Shown here: positions 7,068 to 14,346 of the stretch, piece by piece
Layout of the letters: each line of letters begins with the position of its first letter
Numbering within the stretch: position 1 is the first letter of the stretch
Source: JBKJZO01 sp046715235
GTDB taxonomy: Bacteria; Actinomycetota; Actinomycetes; BP-191
Length of the DNA: 17,213 nt
Direction: 5' to 3'
Assembly: GCA_046715235.1 (NCBI GenBank)
Contig: JBKJZO010000178.1
Location: 1-17,213, forward strand
The notes under the pieces: generated by a model
Seen by the model: the letters and a program-made list of their open reading frames with translations, nothing else
The model's database searches: none
Told to the model about the DNA's origin: nothing
Position numbers and translations under genes: made by a program

Positions 7068-7739
7068 TTGCTCGACGTTGCGTCGCCGCCTGCTCTTCGT
7101 ACGCGTCAGGCGACGTGGGCGGACCCAAGGCTGCTCGGCGGCATTTTGCTGATCCTGGTCTCTTTGGTCGTAGGCGCGAAGGTCGTCACCGCCGCCGATC
7201 GGACCCAGCCGCTGCACTCGCTCAAGCGAGATCTACCTGCCGGTCATGTGCTGACCGGGGACGACGTCGTGCCGGTTCGCGCGCGCGTCGTCTCCGGTCA
7301 GTCTGTCTATGTCCCGGCTAGGGACGTGGTCGCGGGCAGTGTCTTGCTGCGCGAGGTCCGCAAGGGGGAACTGCTCGCCCGCAGCGCGGTCGGCGTCGCG
7401 ACGAAGCGATCGATGCGTGAGATGTCCGTTGCCGTGAAACAGGAGCATGCCGCGGCCGGCCTCGTCGCGGGCAGTCGAGTCGACGTCATCGCGACAACGG
7501 CCAAATCCAACGACGTTCCGGCCCGCACCTGGACGGTCGCCAAGGGGGTCGAGGTGCGCGGCGAGCCGAAGGCCGCCGGTGCTTTCGGTGGCAACACCTA
7601 CCGGGTGATGCTCGACGTCCCGACCGAGCTGGTTCTCGACCTGACAATGGCGATGCGCACGGCCGAGATCGACATCGTCGAGGTGCCCGCGGGCGATCAG
7701 GGCGACATCGGCGATGTCGCAGCCGGCATGGCGCCCTGA
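7068..7739 (+). CDS. Membrane-anchored SAF-domain protein, CpaB/RcpC-like
   Basis: 223 residues from a TTG start with a strong ribosome site (GAGGGGGG, 7052-7059) 8 nt upstream; other starts in this region are out of frame. A cytoplasmic N-terminus (1-20) is followed by one TM segment (about 22-42, LLGGILLILVSLVVGAKVV). Next comes an SAF domain (about 55-110: LPAGHVLTGDDVVPVRARV, then VYVPARDVVAGSVLLREVRK). The C-terminal part carries the CpaB-like 'GSRVDVIAT' (135-143) and a further beta-rich region. CpaB/RcpC proteins sit in the envelope and help assemble the Flp/Tad secretin channel. Actinobacteria lack a classical outer membrane, and here the protein is paired only with a CpaE-like protein, so the exact job is uncertain. 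The stop is 2 nt before the next start, so the two are almost certainly co-transcribed. Confidence 0.8.
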   Translation: MLDVASPPALRTRQATWADPRLLGGILLILVSLVVGAKVVTAADRTQPLHSLKRDLPAGHVLTGDDVVPVRARVVSGQSVYVPARDVVAGSVLLREVRKGELLARSAVGVATKRSMREMSVAVKQEHAAAGLVAGSRVDVIATTAKSNDVPARTWTVAKGVEVRGEPKAAGAFGGNTYRVMLDVPTELVLDLTMAMRTAEIDIVEVPAGDQGDIGDVAAGMAP

Positions 7740-7741
7740 CA

Positions 7742-9064
7742 GTGCAGGCGTTCTCGGCGCCGGCGCCGATCCCGATCCTCACGGTGGTCAACGACCGGCA
7801 CGCTGAGGCGGTGTTGGTGCACGCCTTCGAGTCGGGCCGGCTGGGGATCGCCGTCGTTCGGCGTTGTGTCGACCTTGCCGATCTGCTCGCGACCGCCGCG
7901 ACGGGCACCGCTCGCGCCGCTGTTGTCTCTCACGATGTGCGGCGATTCGATCGCGATGCGCTGGCGCGGTTGGCGGCGGTCGGCGTCGGCGTCGTCTTAC
8001 TCGTGCCGGTTGACGACGAGGACGCGGAACGACGGGTGCGCCAGCTCGGCGCCAGGCACGTGCTTGCGGTCAGTGCCTCCCCGGAGGAGGTCGCCGCGGC
8101 TGTCGCCGACGCTGCCGGCGACGACCCCGACGCGAGCAGTTCGGCCCATTCACTAGCCGAATCGCTCGCCGGTCTCGACGAGCTCGAGGACGGCGTCACA
8201 GTTGGGGAGAGCGAACGCGATCTCATCGCGAGCGGCCGAGTAGTCGCCGTCTGGGGTCCTACCGGCGCACCTGGCCGGACCACGGTCGCGACGACGTTGG
8301 CCGCCGAGCTTGCGGCAGTTGGCGAGCAGACAATGCTCATCGATGCCGATGTCTACGGCGGTGCCGTCGCGCAGTCACTCGGATTGCTCGACGAGGCACC
8401 AGGGCTTGCCGCCGCCGCCCGCGGTGCCAACAGCGGCACTCTCGACGTACCTGCTCTCGCCCGGCTGGCTCGCGCCCTGACTCCGGAGTTGCGTGTCCTG
8501 ACCGGCATCTCGCGAGCGGAGCGCTGGACCGAGCTTCGGCCGTCGTCGATTGAGGCGGTGCTCGCGTTGAGCCGCCGGCTCGTGACGCACACGGTTATCG
8601 ACTGCGGCTTCTGCCTCGAAGAGGACGAGGAGCTCTCGTTCGACACGGCGGCTCCCCGGCGCAACGGCGCGACACTCGCAGCGCTCGCGGATGCCGACAT
8701 CGTGATCGCGGTCGGCGCCGCCGATCCGGTCTCATTGCAGAGACTGGTTCGCGGACTCTCGCAACTGGCCGCAACGGTCCCAGGTGTCACTCCAATGGTC
8801 GTCGTGAACAAGGTGCGCAAGAGCCTGCTTGCGGGTGATCCCGAACAGGAGATCGGCGCGGCCCTCGAGCGGTACGCCGGAGTGGTGCCGGCGGCCTACG
8901 TCCCCTTCGACCCCAAGGGCGTCGACGGCGCGCTGATGGCGGGCAGGTCGCTGACCGAAGCCGCCCCGGAATCCCTTGCCCGCAAGGCGTTGCAGGCTCT
9001 TGGGCTCGAACTCGTCGGCAAGTCGGCGGCGCCACCGAAGCGGCGAATCTCAATGAGACGGTAG
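7742..9064 (+). CDS. CpaE/MinD-like P-loop protein with receiver-like N-terminus and degenerate Walker A
   Basis: 440 residues from a GTG 2 nt after the SAF gene stop. Residues 9-125 look like a degenerate receiver-type alpha/beta domain (PILTVVND..., VVLLVPVDDEDAERRVRQLGARHVLAVSASPEEVAAAV), as in CpaE. A linker (126-162) leads into a MinD/ParA-type P-loop domain. The Walker A position reads GPTGAPGRTT (172-181) where MinD proteins have KGGxGKTT: both signature Lys residues are absent and an Arg occupies the usual P-loop Lys site. Walker A' is LIDADVYGG (199-207), the Walker B Asp is about 287 (TVIDCG), and the base-recognition-like VVNKVRK is at 354-360. CpaE proteins position Flp/Tad pilus machinery at the pole or membrane. 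No CpaF ATPase, TadB/C or pilin gene follows, so this may be an orphan pair with a separate envelope role. ATP binding needs testing. Confidence 0.8.
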   Translation: MQAFSAPAPIPILTVVNDRHAEAVLVHAFESGRLGIAVVRRCVDLADLLATAATGTARAAVVSHDVRRFDRDALARLAAVGVGVVLLVPVDDEDAERRVRQLGARHVLAVSASPEEVAAAVADAAGDDPDASSSAHSLAESLAGLDELEDGVTVGESERDLIASGRVVAVWGPTGAPGRTTVATTLAAELAAVGEQTMLIDADVYGGAVAQSLGLLDEAPGLAAAARGANSGTLDVPALARLARALTPELRVLTGISRAERWTELRPSSIEAVLALSRRLVTHTVIDCGFCLEEDEELSFDTAAPRRNGATLAALADADIVIAVGAADPVSLQRLVRGLSQLAATVPGVTPMVVVNKVRKSLLAGDPEQEIGAALERYAGVVPAAYVPFDPKGVDGALMAGRSLTEAAPESLARKALQALGLELVGKSAAPPKRRISMRR

Positions 9065-9096
9065 AGCGTCCGTACCCCTGTCACGGCGCGTGCCAG

Positions 9097-9102
9097 TATG
9101 TA
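9097..9102 (+). promoter_or_regulatory. Weak candidate -10 for the lipid operon
   Basis: TATGTA in the 64-nt gap between the CpaE-like gene and the acyltransferase gene resembles a -10 element. No clear -35 lies 16-18 nt upstream. A very strong ribosome site (AGGGAGGT, 9118-9125) follows. The operon may equally be read through from upstream. Confidence 0.2.
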
Positions 9103-9128
9103 GGCGGATGACGACGTAGGGAGGTGCC

Positions 9129-10520
9129 GTGGTAGACCGGCTCAGCCACCTCGACGTGTCGTTCCTGCATCTCGAGAAGGCCACGATGCCGATGCACGTC
9201 GGCGGTGTCGCGATCTTCGAGGCGCCGCCGGAGGGCTTCGACTACGACGCCTTGGTCGAACTGATCAGCGAGCGCATCCCGCTCGTGCCGCGCTACCGGC
9301 AGAAGGTTCGCTGGGTGCCCGCCGGTCTGGGCAACCCGGTCTGGGTCGACGACACCGACTTCGACATCACATACCACGTACGGCGGTCGGCACTACCGCG
9401 CCCAGGCACGGAGGAGCAGCTCAAGGAGTTCGTCGCCCGGGTGCAGTCGCGGCCGCTCGATCGCGCGCGCCCTCTCTGGGAGATGTACCTGATCGAAGGG
9501 TTGGAGCACGGCCGCGTGGCAATCATGACGAAAACCCACCACGCGATGGTTGACGGCATGAGCGCGATCGACATGGGTCAGGTCATCCTCGACCCCTCAC
9601 CTGAGCGGCGTCCCGCGCCGCTCGACGACTGGGTACCGAGCACCGAGCCGTCGGGTGCCGAGCTCGTCGGCGGCGTGATCGGCGATTGGTTGCGCAAGCC
9701 AAATGCCATGGCCGAATCGGTGCGCGCCGAAGCCTCGAGCATTCAGGCGTTCACGGCACGCGCCGCCGGCGTGGCGGGTGGTCTTGTGTCCTACGCCATG
9801 ACGACGGCGCGCAAGGCGCCGGAGACGCCCCTCAATGTCCCCATCGGCTCGCAGCGCCGGTTCGCGGTCGCGCGCACCGAGCTCGATGACTACAAGCGCG
9901 TCCGCAAATCGCACGGTGGCACGGTCAACGACGTCGTCCTCGCAACAGTGGCCGGAGCCTTGCGTTCGTGGCTGCAGATGCGCGGCGAGAACGTCCGCAC
10001 CGGCACGACGTTGCGCGCGATGGTGCCGGTCAGTGTCCGCAGCACTGCAGAGGGCGGTGTGCTGGGCAATCGGGTCTCGACCTTCTTCGTCGACCTCCCG
10101 GTCGGCGAGGCCAATCCGGTCGTCCGGCTCAAACAGATCACCTATTCGATGGGTGGTCTCAAGGAATCCGGCCAGTCGGTCGGCGCGGAGGCGCTGATCG
10201 GTTTGGGCGGCTTCGCGCCGCCAACTCTGGTCGCCCTCGGCGCCCGCGCGGCGGCAGCGTTCTCCAAGCGGCTGTTCAACGTCATCGTCACCAACGTCCC
10301 TGGGCCGCAGATCCCCTTGTACGCCGCCGGTGCGCGCATGCTCGAGGTGTTTCCCTACGTCCCACTCGTGACCGATCACGCGGTCACGATCGGCCTGACG
10401 TCGTACAACGGCGGGGTGTTCTTCGGCATAAACGCCGACCGTGACGCCATCCCCGACGTCGAGGTGCTCGCCAGCAGCGTGGAGGAGTCGCTCGCGGAGT
10501 TGGTGGAGGCAGTGCGATGA
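9129..10520 (+). CDS. Wax ester synthase/diacylglycerol acyltransferase (WS/DGAT)
   Basis: 463 residues, normal for the bacterial family. The GTG start is set by AGGGAGGT ending 4 nt upstream. The N-terminal domain begins RLSHLDVSFLHLEKATMPMH and contains PLWEMYLIEGL (115-125). The catalytic motif HHAMVDG is at 137-143: His137-His138 with Asp142, the HHxxxDG that deprotonates the acceptor hydroxyl. The C-terminal domain carries GGTVNDVVLATVAGAL (263-278) with the conserved Asn-Asp, a GNRVSTFFVDLP segment, and VTNVPGPQIPLY near the end, all typical. The enzyme moves an acyl group from acyl-CoA to diacylglycerol or a long-chain alcohol, making storage triacylglycerol or wax ester at the membrane. 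Its last codon overlaps the start of a lipase gene. Whether TAG or wax ester is the main product cannot be read from sequence. Confidence 0.94.
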   Translation: MVDRLSHLDVSFLHLEKATMPMHVGGVAIFEAPPEGFDYDALVELISERIPLVPRYRQKVRWVPAGLGNPVWVDDTDFDITYHVRRSALPRPGTEEQLKEFVARVQSRPLDRARPLWEMYLIEGLEHGRVAIMTKTHHAMVDGMSAIDMGQVILDPSPERRPAPLDDWVPSTEPSGAELVGGVIGDWLRKPNAMAESVRAEASSIQAFTARAAGVAGGLVSYAMTTARKAPETPLNVPIGSQRRFAVARTELDDYKRVRKSHGGTVNDVVLATVAGALRSWLQMRGENVRTGTTLRAMVPVSVRSTAEGGVLGNRVSTFFVDLPVGEANPVVRLKQITYSMGGLKESGQSVGAEALIGLGGFAPPTLVALGARAAAAFSKRLFNVIVTNVPGPQIPLYAAGARMLEVFPYVPLVTDHAVTIGLTSYNGGVFFGINADRDAIPDVEVLASSVEESLAELVEAVR

Positions 10521-11473
10521 CGCGTCGCGGTCTCGTGCTCGGAGCCGGCGGTGCTCTCGGCGCGAGCTGGACGGTGGGCGCGTTGACGGCACTGGAGCAG
10601 GCGCTCGACTGGGACGCGCGCGCCGCCGACATCCTCATCGGCACTTCGGCCGGCTCGGTTGTCGCCGCGATGCTCGCGGGAGGGGTGAGCGTCGACGCCC
10701 TGCGCGACCACCAGCAAGGTGTGCCGGCGCCCGATCAGGCTCCTTTCGACTACGACTACGCCGCTGAGTCGGCCCGCCCGCCCCTGCCGCGACTGCGCCT
10801 CGGGTCGCGGTCGCTACTGCTGCGGTCGGCCCTGCACCCGTGGCACGTCTCACCCATGCAAACCGTCAGCGCGCTGCTGCTCGAGGGTCGCGGCAACCTC
10901 GACCACATCGGTTCGGTCGTCGAGCAGGTCGTCGGAGCAGGGGAGTGGCCGACGGGCCCGGAGACGTGGATCGTCGCGATGGACTTCGACACCGGGGATC
11001 GTGTCGCGTTCGGTCGCGACGGTGCGCCGCTCACCGATCTCGCGGCAGCCGTGAAGGCATCGTGTGCGATTCCCGGCTGGTATGCCCCGGTGGTCATTGA
11101 CGGCCGCCGGTACGTCGACGGCGGCGCGGTCTCGCCCGCGTCGCTCGATCTCCTCGCTGGAGGCGGGCTCGATGTCGTTTACGTGCTGGCGCCGATGAGC
11201 AGCCTCGATCATCGGCCTGACACGGCCGCGGGCCGCTTCGAGCACTACTTGCGCGCCGGCGTCAGCCGCAAGCTGCGCCGGCAAGCTGCGGCGGTGCGCG
11301 CCGCCGGCACGCACGTCGTGCTGATCGGCCCGACCGCCGAGGATCTCGACGCGATAGGTGCCAACCTGATGGACCCGCGGCGGCGCCAGCGCGTCCTCGA
11401 GACGTCCCTGCGCACGTCCCCCGCGAACGTACGGCGGGCGTTGACGGGTGACGAGCTGTCGGAGGCCGGGTGA
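10517..11473 (+). CDS. Patatin-like phospholipase/acyl hydrolase
   Basis: 318 residues, start ATG overlapping the acyltransferase stop (ATGA), so translation is probably coupled. The patatin core is complete: oxyanion-hole glycine loop GAGGALG (9-15), nucleophile elbow GTSAG (42-46, Ser44) and the dyad Asp in DGG (201-203), preceded by ASCAIPGWYAPV (181-192). No signal peptide or membrane segment is seen, so it should act in the cytosol or at the lipid-droplet or membrane face. Patatins hydrolyse ester bonds of phospholipids or glycerolipids. Pairing with a WS/DGAT suggests supply of diacylglycerol or fatty acids to it, or turnover of its product. The C-terminal third (about 225-318) is Arg/Ala-rich and less conserved. 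Class assignment is strong; substrate unknown. Confidence 0.93.
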   Translation: MTRRGLVLGAGGALGASWTVGALTALEQALDWDARAADILIGTSAGSVVAAMLAGGVSVDALRDHQQGVPAPDQAPFDYDYAAESARPPLPRLRLGSRSLLLRSALHPWHVSPMQTVSALLLEGRGNLDHIGSVVEQVVGAGEWPTGPETWIVAMDFDTGDRVAFGRDGAPLTDLAAAVKASCAIPGWYAPVVIDGRRYVDGGAVSPASLDLLAGGGLDVVYVLAPMSSLDHRPDTAAGRFEHYLRAGVSRKLRRQAAAVRAAGTHVVLIGPTAEDLDAIGANLMDPRRRQRVLETSLRTSPANVRRALTGDELSEAG

Positions 11474-11964
11474 TGCGCGTCTACCTGCCCACAACGTTCG
11501 CCGGCTTGCGTGGGTTGCGGGCCGCTGGCGAGATCGGGCCGGCACCACTGCACGGCCACGCGGTGACGGCGGCGCTGCGCGAGTCGTACGCCGTCGGCGA
11601 CACCGAGGATCTGGAGCACGTCGCCCAGCTGGCTGCCTCCAGTGACTCGATCTCGCTGCTGCGCGAGGATCCTGCCGTTCCCCGGCGCCGCGTCGTGCTG
11701 GCCGCCGACGTACCCGACGAGAGCGTGCGCAACGCGCAGGGCGGCGACGAGAGCTCGGTGACGTTGAGCGTCGCCGTACCGCTGTCATCGGTGCAGGCGA
11801 TCCTCGTCGACGATCCCACTGTGTCGACGGTCATCGAGCGGGCAGCAGACTCATGGCTGGATGCGCAGACCGGCGACGACGACGCGTTGTTCGATCTCGA
11901 TGAGGCTTATGCGCAGGACCTCATGTGGTACGCCTGTCAGGAACTCGACGAGCTGCTGTCCTGA
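11473..11964 (+). CDS. DUF6912-like protein of unknown function
   Basis: 163 residues from ATG, which overlaps the lipase stop by one base (TGATG). A GTG one codon upstream is a less likely start. The protein begins MRVYLPTTFAGLRGL, has HAVTAALRESYAVGDTEDLEH (32-52) and PRRRVVLAADVPDE (70-83), and ends DLMWYACQELDELL. That matches my memory of a small actinobacterial family called DUF6912. It has no signal peptide, TM segment or known catalytic motif. It looks like a soluble alpha/beta protein with an acidic C-terminal half. Tight overlap places it in the same transcript as the acyltransferase and lipase. Its role is unknown. Confidence 0.8.
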   Translation: MRVYLPTTFAGLRGLRAAGEIGPAPLHGHAVTAALRESYAVGDTEDLEHVAQLAASSDSISLLREDPAVPRRRVVLAADVPDESVRNAQGGDESSVTLSVAVPLSSVQAILVDDPTVSTVIERAADSWLDAQTGDDDALFDLDEAYAQDLMWYACQELDELLS

Positions 11965-11985
11965 CGGACGTGGATCGGAGTGACA

Positions 11986-13614
11986 GTGAACGCGATCACG
12001 TCGGTACCCGCGCCGGTCAACGAGCCCGTCCGCGGCTACGCGCCTGGCAGCCACGAGCGCGCCTCTCTCGAGGCTCGCCTCAAGGAGTTCGCGTCCGCGG
12101 GCCCGATCGAGCTGCCGATGACCATCGGCGGCGCGCAGCGACTCGGCGGCGGGGAACCTCTCGATGTCGTGATGCCGCACAACCACTCGCATGTCCTCGG
12201 CACGATGCGCGGGGCTACCCATGCCGACGCCACCGCCGCGATCGATGCAGCCTTGGCCGCGGCGCCCGCGTGGGCAGCGATGTCGTACGACGACCGCGCG
12301 GCCATCGTGCTCAAGGCGGCCGAGCTGCTGGCCGGCCCGTGGCGAGACACCCTCAACGCCGCGACGATGCTCGGCCAGTCGAAGACCGTGCAGCAGGCAG
12401 AGATCGACGCGGCGTGCGAGCTCATCGACTTCCTTCGCTTCAACGTGCAGTACGGCCGATTCATCCTCGAACAGCAGCCGCAGAGCTCACCGGGCGTGTG
12501 GAACACGATGGACTACCGGCCGCTCGAAGGATTCGTTTACGCCATCACGCCGTTCAACTTCACGGCGATCGCGGGCAACCTGCCGCTCGCGCCAGCGTTG
12601 ATGGGCAACGTCGTCGTGTGGAAGCCCGCGCCGACGCAGCAGTTGGCCGCGCACTACTTCATGCGCCTGCTCGAAGAGGCGGGCCTGCCCCCCGGGGTCG
12701 TCAACATGGTGACCGGCCACGGTGTCGGGGTGTCCGAGGTGACGCTGACTCACCGTGCTCTCGCCGACATCCACTTCACCGGCTCGACGAAGGTCTTCAA
12801 GACCTTGTGGCGCGGCGTCGCCGACGGCATCGACACCTACGCTGGCTATCCGCGGATCGTCGGTGAGACCGGCGGCAAGGACTTCGTCGTCGCGCATCCG
12901 TCAGCAGACGTGGCGGCGCTGAAGACGGCTCTCGTCAGGGGGGCGTTCGAGTACCAGGGGCAGAAATGCTCCGCCGCCTCGCGGGCCTACATCCCGCGTT
13001 CGCTTTGGGACGTCCTGCGCGACGATCTCGTCGCCGAGACCGAGTCGCTGGCGATGGGCGACGTCGCCGACCTGCACAACTTCATGGGTGCTGTCATCGA
13101 CGAGCGTGCGTTCCGCCGGCTCGCCGACGTACTCGAGCGGGCCAAGTCCGACCCCGCGGTCGAGGTCATCGCCGGCGGCACCGCCGACGACCGCGAAGGC
13201 TGGTTCGTGCGCCCCACGATCCTGCGCGGCGACGACCCGACGCACGACATTTTCACGACGGAGTACTTCGGCCCGATCCTCGGCGTCTTCGTCTACGACG
13301 ACAGGGAGTACGACGACGTCGTGCGTCAGGCCGCCGACGCGGCGCCGTACGCCCTCACCGGCTCGATCATCGCGCAGGACCGTGCCGCGATCGTCGCGGC
13401 ATCCGAGGCACTGCGCTGGTCGGCCGGCAACTTCTACATCAACGACAAGCCGACTGGTGCGGTCGTCGGGCAACAGCCGTTCGGCGGCGCGCGGGCGAGC
13501 GGCACCAACGACAAGGCGGGCAGCTACCTCAACCTGATCCGCTGGACATCGCCACGGGTCATCAAGGAGACGTTCAACCCCGCGACTGACTACCGCTACC
13601 CGCACATGGGCTGA
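11986..13614 (+). CDS. pruA: L-glutamate gamma-semialdehyde (delta1-pyrroline-5-carboxylate) dehydrogenase
   Basis: 542 residues. A GTG at 11980 is in frame, but the GTG at 11986 is preferred: GGAG (11977-11980) sits 5 nt before it, and MNAITSVPAPVNEPVRGYAPGS is the usual family start. It is an ALDH-superfamily enzyme of the P5CDH type 1 group. VYAITPFNFTAIAGNLPLAP (184-203) is the NAD-binding Rossmann entry, VGETGGKDF (292-300) carries the general-base Glu294, and GAFEYQGQKCSAASRAY (319-335) carries the nucleophile Cys328. PFGGARASGTNDKAGS near the C-terminus is typical of P5CDH. It oxidises glutamate semialdehyde to glutamate with NAD, the second step of proline catabolism, also serving ornithine/arginine breakdown. 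No proline dehydrogenase is in the window. It lies 21 nt after the DUF6912-like gene in the same direction and converges on the next gene with a 3-nt gap. Confidence 0.93.
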   Translation: MNAITSVPAPVNEPVRGYAPGSHERASLEARLKEFASAGPIELPMTIGGAQRLGGGEPLDVVMPHNHSHVLGTMRGATHADATAAIDAALAAAPAWAAMSYDDRAAIVLKAAELLAGPWRDTLNAATMLGQSKTVQQAEIDAACELIDFLRFNVQYGRFILEQQPQSSPGVWNTMDYRPLEGFVYAITPFNFTAIAGNLPLAPALMGNVVVWKPAPTQQLAAHYFMRLLEEAGLPPGVVNMVTGHGVGVSEVTLTHRALADIHFTGSTKVFKTLWRGVADGIDTYAGYPRIVGETGGKDFVVAHPSADVAALKTALVRGAFEYQGQKCSAASRAYIPRSLWDVLRDDLVAETESLAMGDVADLHNFMGAVIDERAFRRLADVLERAKSDPAVEVIAGGTADDREGWFVRPTILRGDDPTHDIFTTEYFGPILGVFVYDDREYDDVVRQAADAAPYALTGSIIAQDRAAIVAASEALRWSAGNFYINDKPTGAVVGQQPFGGARASGTNDKAGSYLNLIRWTSPRVIKETFNPATDYRYPHMG

Positions 13615-13617
13615 GGG

Positions 13618-14214
13618 TTACAACGCCTCGGCGCTGAAGTCAGCCGACAGCCGCGCCTCGCCGGAATCGGTCTTGATGCCGGTGCAGAGAAGGGTGCCGG
13701 CCGCGCCGGTGACGTCGACTCGGGTGAACTCGACCGTGCACGTGCCGTCCTCGGACAGCAGATCGATGCCGAGTGGTGTGTAGTAGAACGCGACTCTCAG
13801 TCCCTCACGGGTCTTGTGGGAACCGAGCGAAACTTCGCCGTCGACGCTGAGCTGCACGTCCTCGGCGCGCTTCGGATCGGCGACGTTCAGCCTGAGCACT
13901 CGCTTCGTCTCACCAGAGGTCTGCTCCAGCGCACTTTCGGCCAACTCTGTCTGTTCGAGTGTCGCCGCCGTCGTCTTGCCGCCGAGCGTGATCGACACCA
14001 AGGCGCTCGCGCGCAGGCCCACTGTCTCGCTGGTCTCCGGGTCGATCGCGACCGGCAGCGTTGCCTCGCCCTCGGGCGACCCGGATGGAGACGCAGCCGG
14101 TACGGCGACGGGCGACTGGCGAGCCGGCACCTTCTGCTCGTCGGACGCGCGCACGCAACCAGCGAGCGCGAGGACAGCAACCGCGGCTACCGACAACTTC
14201 AGAAGACTCTTCAC
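13618..14214 (-). CDS. Unrecognised secreted lipoprotein
   Basis: 198 residues from GTG (CAC at 14212-14214 on the plus strand) to TAA (13618-13620). The frame runs open far upstream, but only as the antisense of the permease gene. The start is chosen because it gives a clean lipoprotein signal peptide: MKSLLKLSVAAVAVLALAGC, lipobox LAGC, lipidated Cys20. A Ser/Pro/Ala/Gly-rich linker (21-55) leads to a folded, probably beta-rich domain (56-198) with Ser/Thr/Val alternation and two late Cys (CTVEF and LLCTG), 18 residues apart, that could form a disulphide. I do not recognise the family. No ribosome site is evident before the GTG, and a TATCAA lies just upstream, so a leaderless message is possible. 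It is expected to sit on the outer face of the membrane. Confidence 0.8.
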   Translation of the reverse strand: MKSLLKLSVAAVAVLALAGCVRASDEQKVPARQSPVAVPAASPSGSPEGEATLPVAIDPETSETVGLRASALVSITLGGKTTAATLEQTELAESALEQTSGETKRVLRLNVADPKRAEDVQLSVDGEVSLGSHKTREGLRVAFYYTPLGIDLLSEDGTCTVEFTRVDVTGAAGTLLCTGIKTDSGEARLSADFSAEAL

Positions 14215-14346
14215 CGAGTTGATATCGGCGAGTACTCGTCGTACTGGAGTGACGAGTGAGCTCGTCCTTAGCGTGCACGACTTGGTCTCTCGGCTATCGT
14301 CACCGGCATCGGATCGCGGCACGGGCATAGCACCGGAGGCTGGCGG
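14215..14346. promoter_or_regulatory. Divergent intergenic region between lipoprotein and APC permease
   Basis: 132 nt between two outward-facing starts, so promoters for both must lie here or nearby. On the plus strand, TATCGT (14295-14300) is a possible -10 for the permease, and GGAGG (14335-14339), 7 nt before its ATG, is a strong ribosome site. On the minus strand, TATCAA (14225-14220) lies about 6 nt before the lipoprotein GTG. No convincing -35 elements are seen for either. Confidence 0.4.
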
